Assembly (NCBI GenBank): GCA_018242625.1
Contig: JAFEBO010000008.1
Location: 868,001-932,000 of the forward strand
Origin: Planctomycetota bacterium
GTDB lineage: Bacteria > Planctomycetota > Phycisphaerae > Phycisphaerales > UBA1924
Reading direction: 5' to 3'
Length of the DNA: 64,000 nt
Below the pieces are notes generated by a model, which was not told the origin of the DNA, made no database searches, and saw only the letters and a list, made by a program, of their open reading frames with translations. The position numbers were made by a program, and so were the translations under genes. Below, in pieces: positions 26,363 through 35,297 of the stretch (its first letter is position 1; each line of letters starts with the position of its first letter).

Positions 26363-26904
26363 GGTGCGGGCTCCGGTGTGAGCGCGGTGAGGATTGAGGC
26401 GGCCGCGGGGCAGAGTGCGAGCAATTCGGCTCGGGAGCCGAGGCGGAAGTCGGCCCAGTCGAAGCCGGGAGCGACGGTGCAGCCCAGGAGCGCCCAGCCC
26501 GCACGGGCTTTGCCGGGAGCGATGCGGCATCCCTGCCAGACATTGTGCGGAACGATGGCCTGGGGACGTTCGCCCTGCTCCAGATCGGGACCGATGGAGA
26601 GGACGGCGTGAGATCCTTCGGGCGTGATCTGCAGTTGTTCGACCGGATCGCCGGCGTAGTGATGGAAGACCTCATCGCTCTGCACGAGGTGCATGAGGGA
26701 AGGTGACTGGAGCGTCAGCAGAAAGTAGATCTGGGTGCTGTGACATCGGGGGCGCGGTTTGCCGGCGGCGTGGTAGCGCGGATCGAGCGCTTCGGGCGGG
26801 ATGTGCCCGGGAGCGCGGAAAGTCTCGCGAAAGTAGCCGCCCTCGCCGGGGAGCGGCTCGAGCTGGAGCAGTTCGATGATCCGCCGGGCGGTGAGGGGAT
26901 TCAT
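26359..26904 (-). CDS. Cupin-fold protein (DUF985/Cupin_5)
   Basis: A 181-residue small cupin. It starts MNPLTARRIIELLQLEPLP, then EGGYFRETFRAPG, STQIYFLLTLQSPSLMHLVQSDEVFHHYAGDPVEQLQI and GWALLGCTVAPGFDWADF, the continuous pattern of the DUF985 family; the conserved EGGYFRE and the HxxxxDEVFHHYAG segments are complete. Function in the family is unsettled. An in-frame ATG 24 nt further upstream is possible. Its stop overlaps the mtnN start. Confidence 0.88.
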   Translation of the reverse strand: MNPLTARRIIELLQLEPLPGEGGYFRETFRAPGHIPPEALDPRYHAAGKPRPRCHSTQIYFLLTLQSPSLMHLVQSDEVFHHYAGDPVEQLQITPEGSHAVLSIGPDLEQGERPQAIVPHNVWQGCRIAPGKARAGWALLGCTVAPGFDWADFRLGSRAELLALCPAAASILTALTPEPAP

Positions 26905-27021
26905 GGGTGATTGCCTGGGGGGCGTTTGCATGGACCGAGAAAACGGGGCGGTCGCACGGTTGTGCGAGCTGTGGGGAGATCCCAAAGGTGGATTGAAGGC
27001 CCGCCGGAGCGCGATGGAAGA

Positions 27022-27843
27022 TCAGCGCGACACGAGTTTCCGCAGCGCGTTGCGGGCGTGAACGACCGATTCGGCTTCCTCGGATCGGATGCGTGAGAGG
27101 AGGCGCTTGCGGCCCTCGGGGCTGACGGGTCGGGTGGTCTCGATCTCTTCGCGAAGCGTGCAGAGATCGTGGAACCGACCGAGATGACGGGCGGTCTCGG
27201 CGATGATGGCCTGGCGACGGCGGGTCGCGCGGACTCCGAGCGACTCGAGCGTGCGGAGGGCGATGCGGAGTCGTTTCAGGTCGATCCGCAGGGCGTGGAG
27301 CTGGTGTTCGCCGGGGAGCGGGCGGAAAAGAACTGCGCGTGCCTTTTCGATCCAGCGCGCGGTGCGACGGTCGATGCGACTGCGGGCGTGCCGATCGTCC
27401 CGGTCATCGGCGGGCTTGAGCCTGGAGCGCAGACGCTTGAGTCGGGAGGGCTTGATCTCTTCGAGCAGTTCGATGAGCTGTTCTGCCGCGGCGGGGCGCC
27501 GGTTTTCAATCTCCTCGAGCATGTCTTCGGCTTCGGGAGTACCGGCGAGAATCTGGTTTGCGAGTTCGGCGTGGACATCAAGGTCGCGGACGACTCCGGC
27601 GCATTTGCGGATCTTGCGGAGGCGTTTTTGGAGGCGTGCGGCCGCGCGGCTGTCGACGCAGTCCGCAACCAGTTCGAGCACAGCGCCGGCGGTGCGGCAG
27701 GAGCGCCTGAGGTTGTGGACGGCCTTGGGAGAGGTGTCGCGATCGTCGCAGATCGCGCCGACGGCGCGAAGAACATCGCTGACTGCACGCCGGGCGATGC
27801 GATCGGGGGTCAGGCGCGGGTTGGCGACGGTGGCGACAGGCAT
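27022..27843 (-). CDS. CHAD domain protein
   Basis: A 273-residue helical protein of the conserved histidine alpha-helical domain family, associated with polyphosphate binding. Conserved histidines sit in basic helices: KAVHNLRRSCRTAGAVLEL, RDLDVHAELANQI, EHQLHALRIDLKRLRIALRTLE, RHLGRFHDLCTLREEIE and ESVVHARNALRKLV. There is no CYTH domain. It precedes the cupin-mtnN pair on the same strand after a gap of 117 nt. The start at 27843 is the ATG nearest the domain; upstream sequence contains the pdhA terminator. Confidence 0.88.
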   Translation of the reverse strand: MPVATVANPRLTPDRIARRAVSDVLRAVGAICDDRDTSPKAVHNLRRSCRTAGAVLELVADCVDSRAAARLQKRLRKIRKCAGVVRDLDVHAELANQILAGTPEAEDMLEEIENRRPAAAEQLIELLEEIKPSRLKRLRSRLKPADDRDDRHARSRIDRRTARWIEKARAVLFRPLPGEHQLHALRIDLKRLRIALRTLESLGVRATRRRQAIIAETARHLGRFHDLCTLREEIETTRPVSPEGRKRLLSRIRSEEAESVVHARNALRKLVSR

Positions 27844-27954
27844 ACCAGGATGCGGCGTCCGTGCCGGCACTGATGAGCGTACACGGCGGAATCGGGCCGG
27901 GTGAAGAGCCTTCCAAGAAGGCTTCGATTCTTCATGAAACGCCCTCCCGGGGTG

Positions 27955-27981
27955 AAAAAAATACCCTCGGGAAAACCCGGG
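27955..27981 (-). terminator. Possible terminator of pdhA
   Basis: On the minus strand CCCGGG TTTT CCCGAGGG folds into a short bulged hairpin followed by TATTTTTTTC, 77 nt after the pdhA stop. The stem is imperfect. Confidence 0.55.
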
Positions 27982-28057
27982 ATTGTGGAAAACCTGTGGA
28001 TTGCCTGACGCCTGAGTGATCCGCCGGATGCGAGGGCACGTTGCCCGCGGACCGCGA

Positions 28058-29230
28058 TCAGAGCAGCGGGTTCTTGGCGCCGTGCTTGTATTCGCAGGAG
28101 GGCGACAGGTTCGGCTGCGGATTGACGAAGACGTCGGTGTAGAGCTCAGCCTCATCGGGGATGGGCGAGTTTTCGGCGAAGTCGATGGCGTTCTTGACGG
28201 CGGCCTTGACCTCTGTCTGCAGCTCGATGAACTGCTGCTCGGTGAGGATGGGCTTGCCGTCGGGGCCCTTGCGATCTTCCATCAGGTGCGCGGCCAGGCG
28301 GTCGATCGAGTCCTTGGCCTTGTACTGATCGACTTCTTCCTTGGTGCGGTACTTCTGCGGATCGGACATGGAGTGCCCGAGGTAGCGGTAGGTCTTGAGG
28401 TCGACAAAGGCGGGCTTCTGGTTTTCGCGGCACCAGTCGACGAGCGGCTTGAAGGCGTCGTAAAGGTCGATGATGTCCAGGCCGTCGATGATCTCGCCGC
28501 GGATGCCGTAGGCCTCGGCCTTCTTGCGCAGGTCGTGGGCCATGGTGGTGCCGCGGTCGATTGCGGTGCCCATGGAGTAGCCGTTGTTCTCGACGATGTA
28601 GATGACCGGGATGTCGTAGAGGCCGGCGAGGTTCATGGCCTCGTGGAGAGCGCCCTGGTTGAGTGCGCCGTCACCGAGGTAGGCGAGGGAGACTTTCTTT
28701 TTGGCCTGGCCGCCGTCGACGCTGCGCTTCATGACCTCGAGCTCGTACTTGGCGGCGAAGGCCAGGCCGGTTCCGAGCGGGGTCTGAGCTCCGACGATGC
28801 CGTGGCCGCCGAAGAGCCAGTTGGGCTTGTCGAACATGTGCATCGAACCGCCCTTACCCTTGGCGCAGCCGGTGGCTTTGCCGAACATCTCGGCCATGCA
28901 GGCGCCGGGGTCCATGCCTCGGGCCAGGGCGTGGCCGTGGTCGCGGTAGGCGGTGACGATGGGGTCGTCGGGGTTGAGGGCGGCGATGGTGCCGACCGCG
29001 GTGGCTTCCTGGCCGGTGTAGAGGTGGCAGAAGCCGCCGATCTTGGCCTGCTGGTAGGCCTGGGCGGTGCGGTTCTCGAATTCGCGGATGAGGAACATGT
29101 CACGCAGCCAGCGGACCATTGTGGCGGGCGGGACGGCATCGGAGGCCCGGGGACCGTTCTTTGTGGGCATGGGGGTGGTCTTGGACGGGGTCACTGGGCT
29201 GGTTCCAGACGGCGAGGCAAGGGAAGTCAT
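28058..29230 (-). CDS. pdhA: Pyruvate dehydrogenase E1 component, alpha subunit
   Basis: ThDP-dependent decarboxylation of pyruvate in the pyruvate dehydrogenase complex, working with a beta subunit. The protein of about 390 residues has the E1-alpha series MFLIREFENRTAQAYQQ, GFCHLYTGQEA, TAYRDHGHALARGM, GKGGSMHMFD, the ThDP motif GDGALNQGALHEAMN...NNGYSMGT and the phosphorylation-loop region RYLGHSMSDP. The N-terminal 40 residues are low-complexity Ser/Thr/Pro and the start is uncertain: ATGs at 29230 and 29170 are both possible, neither with a good ribosome-binding site. Notably no beta-subunit gene follows; the next gene downstream is the CHAD protein. Confidence 0.93.
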   Translation of the reverse strand: MTSLASPSGTSPVTPSKTTPMPTKNGPRASDAVPPATMVRWLRDMFLIREFENRTAQAYQQAKIGGFCHLYTGQEATAVGTIAALNPDDPIVTAYRDHGHALARGMDPGACMAEMFGKATGCAKGKGGSMHMFDKPNWLFGGHGIVGAQTPLGTGLAFAAKYELEVMKRSVDGGQAKKKVSLAYLGDGALNQGALHEAMNLAGLYDIPVIYIVENNGYSMGTAIDRGTTMAHDLRKKAEAYGIRGEIIDGLDIIDLYDAFKPLVDWCRENQKPAFVDLKTYRYLGHSMSDPQKYRTKEEVDQYKAKDSIDRLAAHLMEDRKGPDGKPILTEQQFIELQTEVKAAVKNAIDFAENSPIPDEAELYTDVFVNPQPNLSPSCEYKHGAKNPLL

Positions 29231-29288
29231 TGCGGGGTTAGGGTAGGTCGGCGAGCCGGCAAAAGGAGCAGGGCTTACCGTTTCGGTG

Positions 29289-29777
29289 ATGAGTTCCGGA
29301 GGCAATACGGAGGCGCGGGGGTCGGAGGTTGCAACGCCGTTTGGAGGCGGAGCGGTGTCGGTCCGGGCGGAGCCATTCTTCCTGGCGGAGCACTCGGACG
29401 CACCCGGGGGCCGGTTTGTTTTCGGCTATCGGATCCGGATCACGAACTCGTGCGAGCGGATCATTCAGCTTCTGTCGCGGCGATGGACGGTGGTGGACGC
29501 GGTCGGGAGGACCCGGGAGATTGAAGGGGAGGGCGTGGTGGGCCGGCAGCCGATCCTGGGGCCGGGGCAGTCGTTTCAATACGAAAGCTACTGCCCGATC
29601 CAGACGTCCTGGGGGACGATGGACGGAGCCTTTACGTTCCGATCGCGCGGCCCGGCCCGGCCGGGCGAGACGGCGAGTTCGCTGCTGGACGGCCCGTGGC
29701 CCGAGAACTTCGAAGCGAAGATCGGACGGTTTTACCTGGTTGTCAGCCCTGAGGCGGCCGGCGCTAGCGGTCCTTGA
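29289..29777 (+). CDS. apaG: ApaG domain protein
   Basis: A 162-residue protein with an ApaG beta-sandwich: VRAEPFFLAEHSDAPGGRFVFGYRIRITN, RRWTVVDAVGRTREIEGEGVVGRQP, LGPGQSFQYESYCPI and GTMDGAFTF are the sequential family motifs. ApaG in enterobacteria is linked to Co/Mg resistance and diadenosine tetraphosphate genes; the biochemical role is unclear. It is about 30 residues longer than usual at the N-terminus. A GTG codon directly precedes the chosen ATG. The last 14 nt overlap the end of the convergent S41 protease gene. Confidence 0.92.
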   Translation: MSSGGNTEARGSEVATPFGGGAVSVRAEPFFLAEHSDAPGGRFVFGYRIRITNSCERIIQLLSRRWTVVDAVGRTREIEGEGVVGRQPILGPGQSFQYESYCPIQTSWGTMDGAFTFRSRGPARPGETASSLLDGPWPENFEAKIGRFYLVVSPEAAGASGP

Positions 29778-32124
29778 GCACCTGGATGCTGGAGCCGGGC
29801 TTTTGGCCGAGCGTTCCGACTTTGAGAATCTCGACAGCGGTCTCGAGCTGAAGGTCGAGGCCGTCGGTCAGGAGTTTCTCGGGATCGGGGCGCGGGGCTT
29901 TGGCCTTCGCGTCGGCCTCGGTGGGCAGGACGTCGGCGCTGCGGCGGAGCAGGATTGATTCGGTGGTTTGCTTGGGGAGCATTTCCACGGCGAGATTGGG
30001 CGTGATCCCCCACTCGTGCGCGCCGGGCTTGCGGTGGATGATGCGGTAGCCGGGAGCGGCGGTGTCGGGGATGGCGTAGTACTGCATGGTGAGCTTCATG
30101 GCGGCGTCGTCAGAAAGGCCGAAGACCTTCTGGACGCTGCCCTTGCCGAAGCTGCGCTGGCCGAGGACCATGACGTTGATGTCTCCGGTTTCGCCGTAGT
30201 GCTGGAGCGTGCCGCTCACGATCTCGCTGGCGGAAGCGGAACCTTCGTTGATGAGGACGATGACGGGCGTGGTCTTGAGACGTGCGATGTTGGACTTGGC
30301 CATCTCGGGGCTTTCGGGCCGGCCGTGCGGCCCCTGCATGGCGACGACGACGCCGTTGTCGATAAAGAGATTGGCGACCTGCACGGCCTGGTCGAGATAG
30401 CCGCCCGGGTTGAAGCGGAGGTCCATGATCAGGCCGTTCAGGCCCTGCTTCTGCATCTGCGCGACTGCGCGGCGGAGTTCTTCGGCGGTTTTTTCGCTGA
30501 ACTGCGTGAGCCGGACGTAGCCGATGTGGTTCTCGGGGTCGATGAACCAGCTCCAGTCGTCTTCGCGTGCGCCGCTGCGCTTCCAGCCTTTGACAGAGAC
30601 GACGTTGATGAGCTGGCGCGTGACGGCGAGCTCCATCTCCTGGTACTTTCTTTCGGGCTTGGGGGCGTCCTTGGCGTCGGCCTTGGAGGCCGCGGGTTCG
30701 GCGGCGGCCTGGGCGGTGGTTTCGTCGTCGATCGGGCGATCGAGGGTCAGGGTGACCTGCGTTCCGTCGGGGCCGGTGATGTTGTCGACGACCTGATCGA
30801 TCGACATGCCGTAGGCGCTTTTGCCGTTGATTTTCTTGATGAGATCGCCGGCGCGGATGCCGGCGCGGAATGCGGGCGTTCCTTCGAGAGGGGTGACGAC
30901 GCGGACGTTGGACTGATCGTCGAGCTCGATCTGAACGCCGACGCCGACGAACTTGCCCTGGGTGTTGCGGTTGAAGCGGTTGAGCTCGTCGGGCCAGATA
31001 ATGGCGCTGAATTCGTCGAGCTGATCGATGGCTCCGTTGCCGAATTCGTGCAGGATGGCTTCGGCGGGGAGCTTCACGGTGCGGTCGTTCATGGCGATGA
31101 CGCGGGTGAGCAGAGCGTCGATCTCGGCGGGGCCGGGCTCCGAAGCGCGGCCGAAGGCGTTCTTCTTGACTTCGGCGAGGCGTTCACGCTCGGTGCGCAG
31201 CGCGGTGAGCATGGCATCGCGGGCGGTCTCGTTGTCCAGGCCCGGGAATGCCCGGTGGAGATCGCCGGTTGCGATCATGGTCTCGATGGCGATGATGCCG
31301 CCGGTGAGCAGACGGCGAGAGGGAACCTGCTCGACGTGATCGGTGGCGCGGGCGATGGCGCGGACGACCATGTCCTGGTCGATGCCCTTGAGCTTGTCCT
31401 GGAAGCTGTCGCCGGTGGGGTTGTAGGGCGGGAGGGGCTTTTCGCCTTCGGCCTTGAGTCGCTCGTTGCGGAGTTCCCAGAGGCGTTCGGGCGTGTACAT
31501 GCGGATCATGGTGAGGCGGCGGGTCTGGCGTTCAAGGTCGGGCTTGTACTGGCCGCTCTCCTCGAGCAGGGCGTTGAGCAGGCTGAACATCTCGCTGGAG
31601 GCGAGCCACTCGCCGTCGCGCTCTGCCTTGCGGGCGGCCTCGTCGGCCTTTTTCACCAGGTCAACGACGCGGGGGTCCTGCAGAACGGAGGCCTTGTCGG
31701 TGGAGAGAACCCAGAGTTCGAGGGCGCTTCGCATTGCCTTGGCGATCTTGGGGTTGGTGTCGAGAGTTGCGAGCCGCTCGTCGAACTCCTTGTTGACTTC
31801 GGCGATGCGTTCGGTGCGCTTCTGATCGCGCTTGGCGTAGTTCTCGTCCAGGGTGCGGACGGAAGCCTCGATGCGGGCCCGCTCTTCGGGCGTGAGCGAG
31901 GGATCGGCGGGCAGATCGTGGATGTACTTGATGAAGTCGTCAAAGCGGCCGCTCTTGGCGATGCGCCAGGCTCTTTGTGACCATTCGGCTGCGCTGGTCT
32001 GATCGGCGGAGAGTGCCGCGGCGGTCGCGGGGAGAACCGGGAGAACGGTTCCGGCTGCGAAGAGAATCGCGCCGCAGAGAAGGATGCCGGACCGGGATGC
32101 ACGACGAACGTAATTCAGATCCAC
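29764..32124 (-). CDS. S41 family C-terminal-processing peptidase with PDZ domain
   Basis: A 786-residue exported protease of the tail-specific/CtpA type. The signal sequence includes RSGILLCGAILFAAGTVLPV. Residues about 40-390 form a long helical N-terminal region. The PDZ domain (about 395-490) includes FVGVGVQIELDD...TPLEGTPAFRAGIRAGDLIKKI. The S41 core (about 530-700) has YVRLTQFSEKTAEELRRAV, DLRFNPGGYLDQAV, the catalytic Ser in INEGSASASEIVSG (about 625-636) and the catalytic Lys in GQRSFGKGSVQKV. Start is GTG at 32124 because GGGAGG lies just upstream and the signal peptide follows; an ATG 198 nt earlier adds only Arg/Pro-rich sequence. Confidence 0.93.
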   Translation of the reverse strand: MDLNYVRRASRSGILLCGAILFAAGTVLPVLPATAAALSADQTSAAEWSQRAWRIAKSGRFDDFIKYIHDLPADPSLTPEERARIEASVRTLDENYAKRDQKRTERIAEVNKEFDERLATLDTNPKIAKAMRSALELWVLSTDKASVLQDPRVVDLVKKADEAARKAERDGEWLASSEMFSLLNALLEESGQYKPDLERQTRRLTMIRMYTPERLWELRNERLKAEGEKPLPPYNPTGDSFQDKLKGIDQDMVVRAIARATDHVEQVPSRRLLTGGIIAIETMIATGDLHRAFPGLDNETARDAMLTALRTERERLAEVKKNAFGRASEPGPAEIDALLTRVIAMNDRTVKLPAEAILHEFGNGAIDQLDEFSAIIWPDELNRFNRNTQGKFVGVGVQIELDDQSNVRVVTPLEGTPAFRAGIRAGDLIKKINGKSAYGMSIDQVVDNITGPDGTQVTLTLDRPIDDETTAQAAAEPAASKADAKDAPKPERKYQEMELAVTRQLINVVSVKGWKRSGAREDDWSWFIDPENHIGYVRLTQFSEKTAEELRRAVAQMQKQGLNGLIMDLRFNPGGYLDQAVQVANLFIDNGVVVAMQGPHGRPESPEMAKSNIARLKTTPVIVLINEGSASASEIVSGTLQHYGETGDINVMVLGQRSFGKGSVQKVFGLSDDAAMKLTMQYYAIPDTAAPGYRIIHRKPGAHEWGITPNLAVEMLPKQTTESILLRRSADVLPTEADAKAKAPRPDPEKLLTDGLDLQLETAVEILKVGTLGQKPGSSIQVLKDR

Positions 32125-32381
32125 ACAACCTCCCACTGGTGACCGAGAAGCCCGGACCGGCCCGCCTGCCCGCAAGCGCGACCATCGCGCCAGGGGCGGC
32201 GGCCCTGCGGTGCACAAACGATCGGCGGAAGCCTCCCGGATGTTCACCGCGCGGAGCCGCGCGGGGCTGACCGGAGCATATCGGACCGTTCCCGTCCAAC
32301 TGTTCGGGAAGTCCGGCAGCACCGGATGCAGGAACTTGTACCGATGGCGGGGGTTGAGGGTTCGAAAAGAGAGATGCTGAG

Positions 32382-32413
32382 AAATGACCGCCCCGGCCGT
32401 GGGGCCGGGGCGG
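32382..32413 (-). terminator. Terminator of PEP-CTERM gene at 32506; rest of the 381-nt gap is featureless
   Basis: Stem CCGCCCCGGCC / GGCCGGGGCGG with a 3-nt loop, followed on the minus strand by TCATTTCTC. It lies in the gap between the S41 gene (start 32124) and this PEP-CTERM gene; I see no other feature in that gap, which must also hold the protease promoter. Confidence 0.7.
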
Positions 32414-32505
32414 GCGAGAGGTCAACAAGTTTCCGCCGTTGACCAAGGGCCGATCCGCCCACAAGGCGATTCGGCACTCTTCCGGATGGAGCTTCTGAAA
32501 GGTGC

Positions 32506-33159
32506 TTAAGCCCGACGGCGACGAGCGGCGAAGAGGCCGCCCAGGCCGGCGAGCGCGAAGGTGCCCGGCGTCGGGACCGAATCGCCCTGGACGACGAGAT
32601 TGTCGTAGCGCTGGTTACCGCTCGCGGAGCTGGCGCCGGGAACGCTGATACGGAAGAAGACGTTGGACTTGTTGGCGGCGCCGGCTGCGTTGAACGAGAA
32701 GAAGTAGTCGGCGACGTTGATCGAGGCGCCGGCGAAGCCCGGGCTGGAGGCGCCGGGGATGATTGTGCCGAGGCTGGTGTAGGAGGACCCGTTGAGCGAA
32801 TACTCGACGGAGGCGTTCGCGCCGCCGGTGGCGGTGCGCTGGGAAGCGAAAGAGAAGATGATGTTGGTGTAGTTGAGGGTGCTGAGCGAGAAGGTCAGCG
32901 AGCCGCCGCTGGTGCCGACGATGGCGACAGCGTTCGTGCCGGACTGGCCGGAGGGGCTGCCCGGGGGCGAGTTGCTGCCGGGCATGCCGAGCGTGGTTCC
33001 GCCGAAGAACGAGGCCGTTCCGGTGGCGGTGACATTGCCGGAGCCGATGTTGGCGCTCATGGAGCCGTTGTCGAAGCCGTAGTGGGCCAGGACAACCGAC
33101 CCCTGCGCGGCGGCGGCGAGGCCGGCGAACAGACCGAGGGTGATAGCGGTACGCATCAT
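32506..33159 (-). CDS. Secreted PEP-CTERM-type protein
   Basis: A 217-residue exported protein. It begins MMRTAITLGLFAGLAAAAQG (signal peptide). A beta-sandwich-like Ser/Thr/Gly-rich domain contains LAHYGFDNGSMSANIGSGNV and ends with VFFRISVPGASSASGNQRYDNL, a pattern seen in choice-of-anchor beta-sandwich proteins. The sorting tail is VPTPGTFALAGLGGLFAARRRR. GGAGG 8 nt before the first of two ATGs fixes the start. The reading frame stays open upstream through the (CT)23 repeat as (Ser-Leu)n, but this is not thought to be translated. Paralogous in layout to the gene at 33570. Confidence 0.88.
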   Translation of the reverse strand: MMRTAITLGLFAGLAAAAQGSVVLAHYGFDNGSMSANIGSGNVTATGTASFFGGTTLGMPGSNSPPGSPSGQSGTNAVAIVGTSGGSLTFSLSTLNYTNIIFSFASQRTATGGANASVEYSLNGSSYTSLGTIIPGASSPGFAGASINVADYFFSFNAAGAANKSNVFFRISVPGASSASGNQRYDNLVVQGDSVPTPGTFALAGLGGLFAARRRRA

Positions 33160-33317
33160 GACTCTTTCCTCCAGTAAAAAACGTTCGATCAACGGTGTGC
33201 CGCGGAATGGCACGCGCTCCACGCGAAGCGCTCGTTGATCGCGGGCAGAATTTAGAGGAGGAGAGGGCGTTGTCGCGTCAGGATGGTGCGCAGTTTGCGC
33301 CAAGAGCGCGCAAGGAC

Positions 33318-33369
<52 letters not shown>

Positions 33370-33447
33370 GAGCTTCCGGCTGCAAAGAAAGTCTGGAGCC
33401 AAAGAGTGTGAAGCGAGAAGCAGCGCGAGAATGGAATTGCGGATTTC

Positions 33448-33486
33448 AAAAAAACAATCCGCCCCGGGCGCGGATGCCCGGGGCGG
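33448..33486 (-). terminator. Terminator of PEP-CTERM gene at 33570
   Basis: 11-bp perfect stem CCGCCCCGGGC / GCCCGGGGCGG with a 6-nt loop, followed on the minus strand by ATTGTTTTTTTGAAA. One of the strongest terminators in the window. Confidence 0.9.
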
Positions 33487-33569
33487 CGATGGTCAGCGAA
33501 CGAACCGCCAAGAACGTGCTGACCTTGAGACCGGATCAACGCGACCCGGACCCACGAAAATCAACGAAC

Positions 33570-34304
33570 TCAGTTGCGGCGGCGACGACCGGCGACGAGG
33601 CCGGCGAGACCGACGAGCGCGATGCTGCCCGGAGCGGGCACCGCATCGGCATTGATCTGGATGTTGTCCCAACGGTTGTTGCCGGCGCCGCCGGTCGCAC
33701 CGTCGATCACGATGCGGATGTAGGCGTTGGCGAGGCCGTCGAGAGCGGAGCCGAAGCTGTAGGAGTACAGCTGGAAGGACGTCTGGGTGGAGGTGTAGGT
33801 GTTCAGGAGCTGGAAGTTCGTTCCATCAACCGAATACTGGAGCTTGTTGGGGGTGCCGGCAGAACCGAAGCCCGTGCTCGTTCCACGACCGGCCCAGCTG
33901 AACGAGGCGTTGGCCTTGCCCAGCATGCTGAACTGGAACTGGATGTACTGCCCGTTGGCGGTCACCGCGCTCGCGGACTTGTTATCGGGAGCGCCGGTGA
34001 TGTCCAGCGCGCCGCCGGAAGGATCAGAATTCAGGGCGTTGATGGTGGAACCGCCGAAGCTTCCGATGTTTCCAGTCGGGGTCGTCGTCGTGGTCGTGTT
34101 GAACGTCAGGCCCGACGAGAACGACATGGTCGCGGCGCCGAGGTCCGGCGCCGTGGTGTTCAGGGTGCCGTTGCCACCGGTGTTGGTGGTGCCGTTCGCC
34201 GTCGTGCTGCCGTTGAAGTTCCAATAGGCAACAAGCGCGGCGTTGGACGACGCGCAGATGCCCGCACCCGCCACAAGGGCGAGCGCAAAAATGCTCTTAC
34301 TCAT
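33570..34304 (-). CDS. Secreted PEP-CTERM-type protein
   Basis: A 244-residue exported protein. It begins MSKSIFALALVAGAGICASS with signal peptide features, followed by AALVAYWNFNGSTTANGTTN and a Thr/Gly/Asn-rich beta domain containing QYSVDGTNFQLLNTYTSTQ and AYIRIVIDGATGGAGNNRWDNI, similar in layout to its neighbour at 32506 (both end the domain with a variant of NxRxDNx). The sorting tail is VPAPGSIALVGLAGLVAGRRRR. AGGAGG lies 9 nt before the ATG at 34304. Each of the two genes has its own terminator, so they are separately transcribed. Confidence 0.88.
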   Translation of the reverse strand: MSKSIFALALVAGAGICASSNAALVAYWNFNGSTTANGTTNTGGNGTLNTTAPDLGAATMSFSSGLTFNTTTTTTPTGNIGSFGGSTINALNSDPSGGALDITGAPDNKSASAVTANGQYIQFQFSMLGKANASFSWAGRGTSTGFGSAGTPNKLQYSVDGTNFQLLNTYTSTQTSFQLYSYSFGSALDGLANAYIRIVIDGATGGAGNNRWDNIQINADAVPAPGSIALVGLAGLVAGRRRRN

Positions 34305-34483
34305 AATCTCGAACCTCCTATGAATCACAACTCTCCTCGAAAGCGCGGCGGAACGCGCTCGCCCCCAACGCGGGGGCTTGTCTCTCTGCTGAGAGCATAG
34401 CGAGTTTGAACCCCAACATTGCCCTACAAATACTCAGTTTTCGTAAAGAAAGTGCCCGGCTGGCGGTTTGGGTCCGGGGCGGG

Positions 34484-34489
34484 TATAGT
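34484..34489 (+). promoter_or_regulatory. -10 box (TATAGT) of tRNA-Val
   Basis: TATAGT ends 12 nt before the tRNA 5' end. The -35 region is not convincing (TGGCGG at 17-nt spacing). Confidence 0.5.
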
Positions 34490-34501
34490 CCGAGACCTCT
34501 G

Positions 34502-34575
34502 GGGCGCGTAGCTCAGTTGGCTAGAGCGCGGCTGTCACATAGCCGAGGTCACAGGTTCGAGCCCTGTTGCGCCCA
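34502..34575 (+). tRNA. tRNA-Val (anticodon CAC)
   Basis: 74-nt cloverleaf: acceptor GGGCGCG/TGCGCCC (one G-T pair), D arm GCTC...GAGC, anticodon stem CGGCT/AGCCG with loop GTCACAT, T arm ACAGG TTCGAGC CCTGT and discriminator A. The loop places CAC at 34-36. G at position 32 is unusual. CCA is not encoded. Confidence 0.93.
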
Positions 34576-34578
34576 TTG

Positions 34579-34614
34579 AAAAGCCCTCCAACTGCGTTTG
34601 GAGGGCTTTTTTTT
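34579..34614 (+). terminator. Terminator after tRNA-Val, probably bidirectional
   Basis: 13-bp stem AAAAGCCCTCCAA / TTGGAGGGCTTTT followed by TTTT. It lies between the tRNA and the convergent heme oxygenase gene, whose stop is 16 nt away, and can serve both. Confidence 0.9.
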
Positions 34615-34629
34615 CGGCCTTTTTGCTTT

Positions 34630-35286
34630 TTACCGGGTGACCGGCAGGGAGCCGGGCGCGGCCGGGAAAGCGCCGGACAACTCGCCGAAAAGCTCGAGGA
34701 CGTAACCGAAATAGCGATCGGCTCCGGCTAGAACAGCCTGCCGGTCGGCCTCGGAAAGCGTCAGGCCGTCGAGGGCAGAACGGAAAGCGGTCCAACGGTC
34801 TTTCTGAAGTTCGCCGTGGGGATCAAGGCTTGAGAGCCCCTCGCCGGTGGGCCGGTTGAGGGCGCGTCGCAGGGCCTGTCCGATGAACTTGCCGCCGTTG
34901 GTAGATCCCTCTGCAACGTAGATGAAGCCGATCAGGGTTGCCGGTGCGGCGTGCTGTATCTCGTGGATGATCCGAGCGGTGGCGGGCAGCGGCTTGATGG
35001 TCGCGGGGACAGCGGCGAACTTCTGAAGGTCGGTCTCGAAGAGCTGGGGATACACGTGGAATGGGCGGAAAATGGGGGCGACTCTCTGGTCTGCGGCGAC
35101 CTTGCTGAGAGCGTTGGTGAGCGCCTTGTGCACGAGGTAGTACTGCCCCAAGAGAGCGGCGTACGCCTGTTCGCCGAGCAAGCCGCGGAAAAGCCGCCCT
35201 TGAAACTCGTGACGTTCCGCGGCCGTGTGTGCGGGCTGAGTCTGCGTTTTGAGCGTGTCGGCCAGGCCAAGCGTCGCGGTCGTCAT
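34630..35286 (-). CDS. Biliverdin-producing heme oxygenase
   Basis: Cleaves heme to biliverdin, CO and iron. The 218-residue all-helical protein has the proximal-ligand region LKTQTQPAHTAAERHEF (H20) and the distal-helix motif IGFIYVAEGSTNGGKFIGQ, which in bacterial heme oxygenases takes the form YVxEGSTxGG. Length fits. AAGGAG lies 5 nt before the ATG. A Fur-type inverted repeat overlaps the promoter region, pointing to an iron-acquisition role. No heme transporter or phytochrome gene is adjacent, so a phytochrome-chromophore role is less supported. Confidence 0.9.
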   Translation of the reverse strand: MTTATLGLADTLKTQTQPAHTAAERHEFQGRLFRGLLGEQAYAALLGQYYLVHKALTNALSKVAADQRVAPIFRPFHVYPQLFETDLQKFAAVPATIKPLPATARIIHEIQHAAPATLIGFIYVAEGSTNGGKFIGQALRRALNRPTGEGLSSLDPHGELQKDRWTAFRSALDGLTLSEADRQAVLAGADRYFGYVLELFGELSGAFPAAPGSLPVTR

Positions 35287-35297
35287 GGGAACTCCTT

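Noticed and set aside
27984..28003. Two DnaA-box-like sequences (TGTGGAAAA and TGTGGATTG) near the pdhA 3' end
   Set aside because: Only two imperfect boxes, no AT-rich unwinding region and no dnaA/dnaN nearby, so not a supported origin.
34535..34795. Minus-strand open frame ending GLEPVTSAM over tRNA-Val
   Set aside because: This is the well-known false protein produced by reading through a tRNA gene; the tRNA cloverleaf and heme oxygenase explain the sequence.
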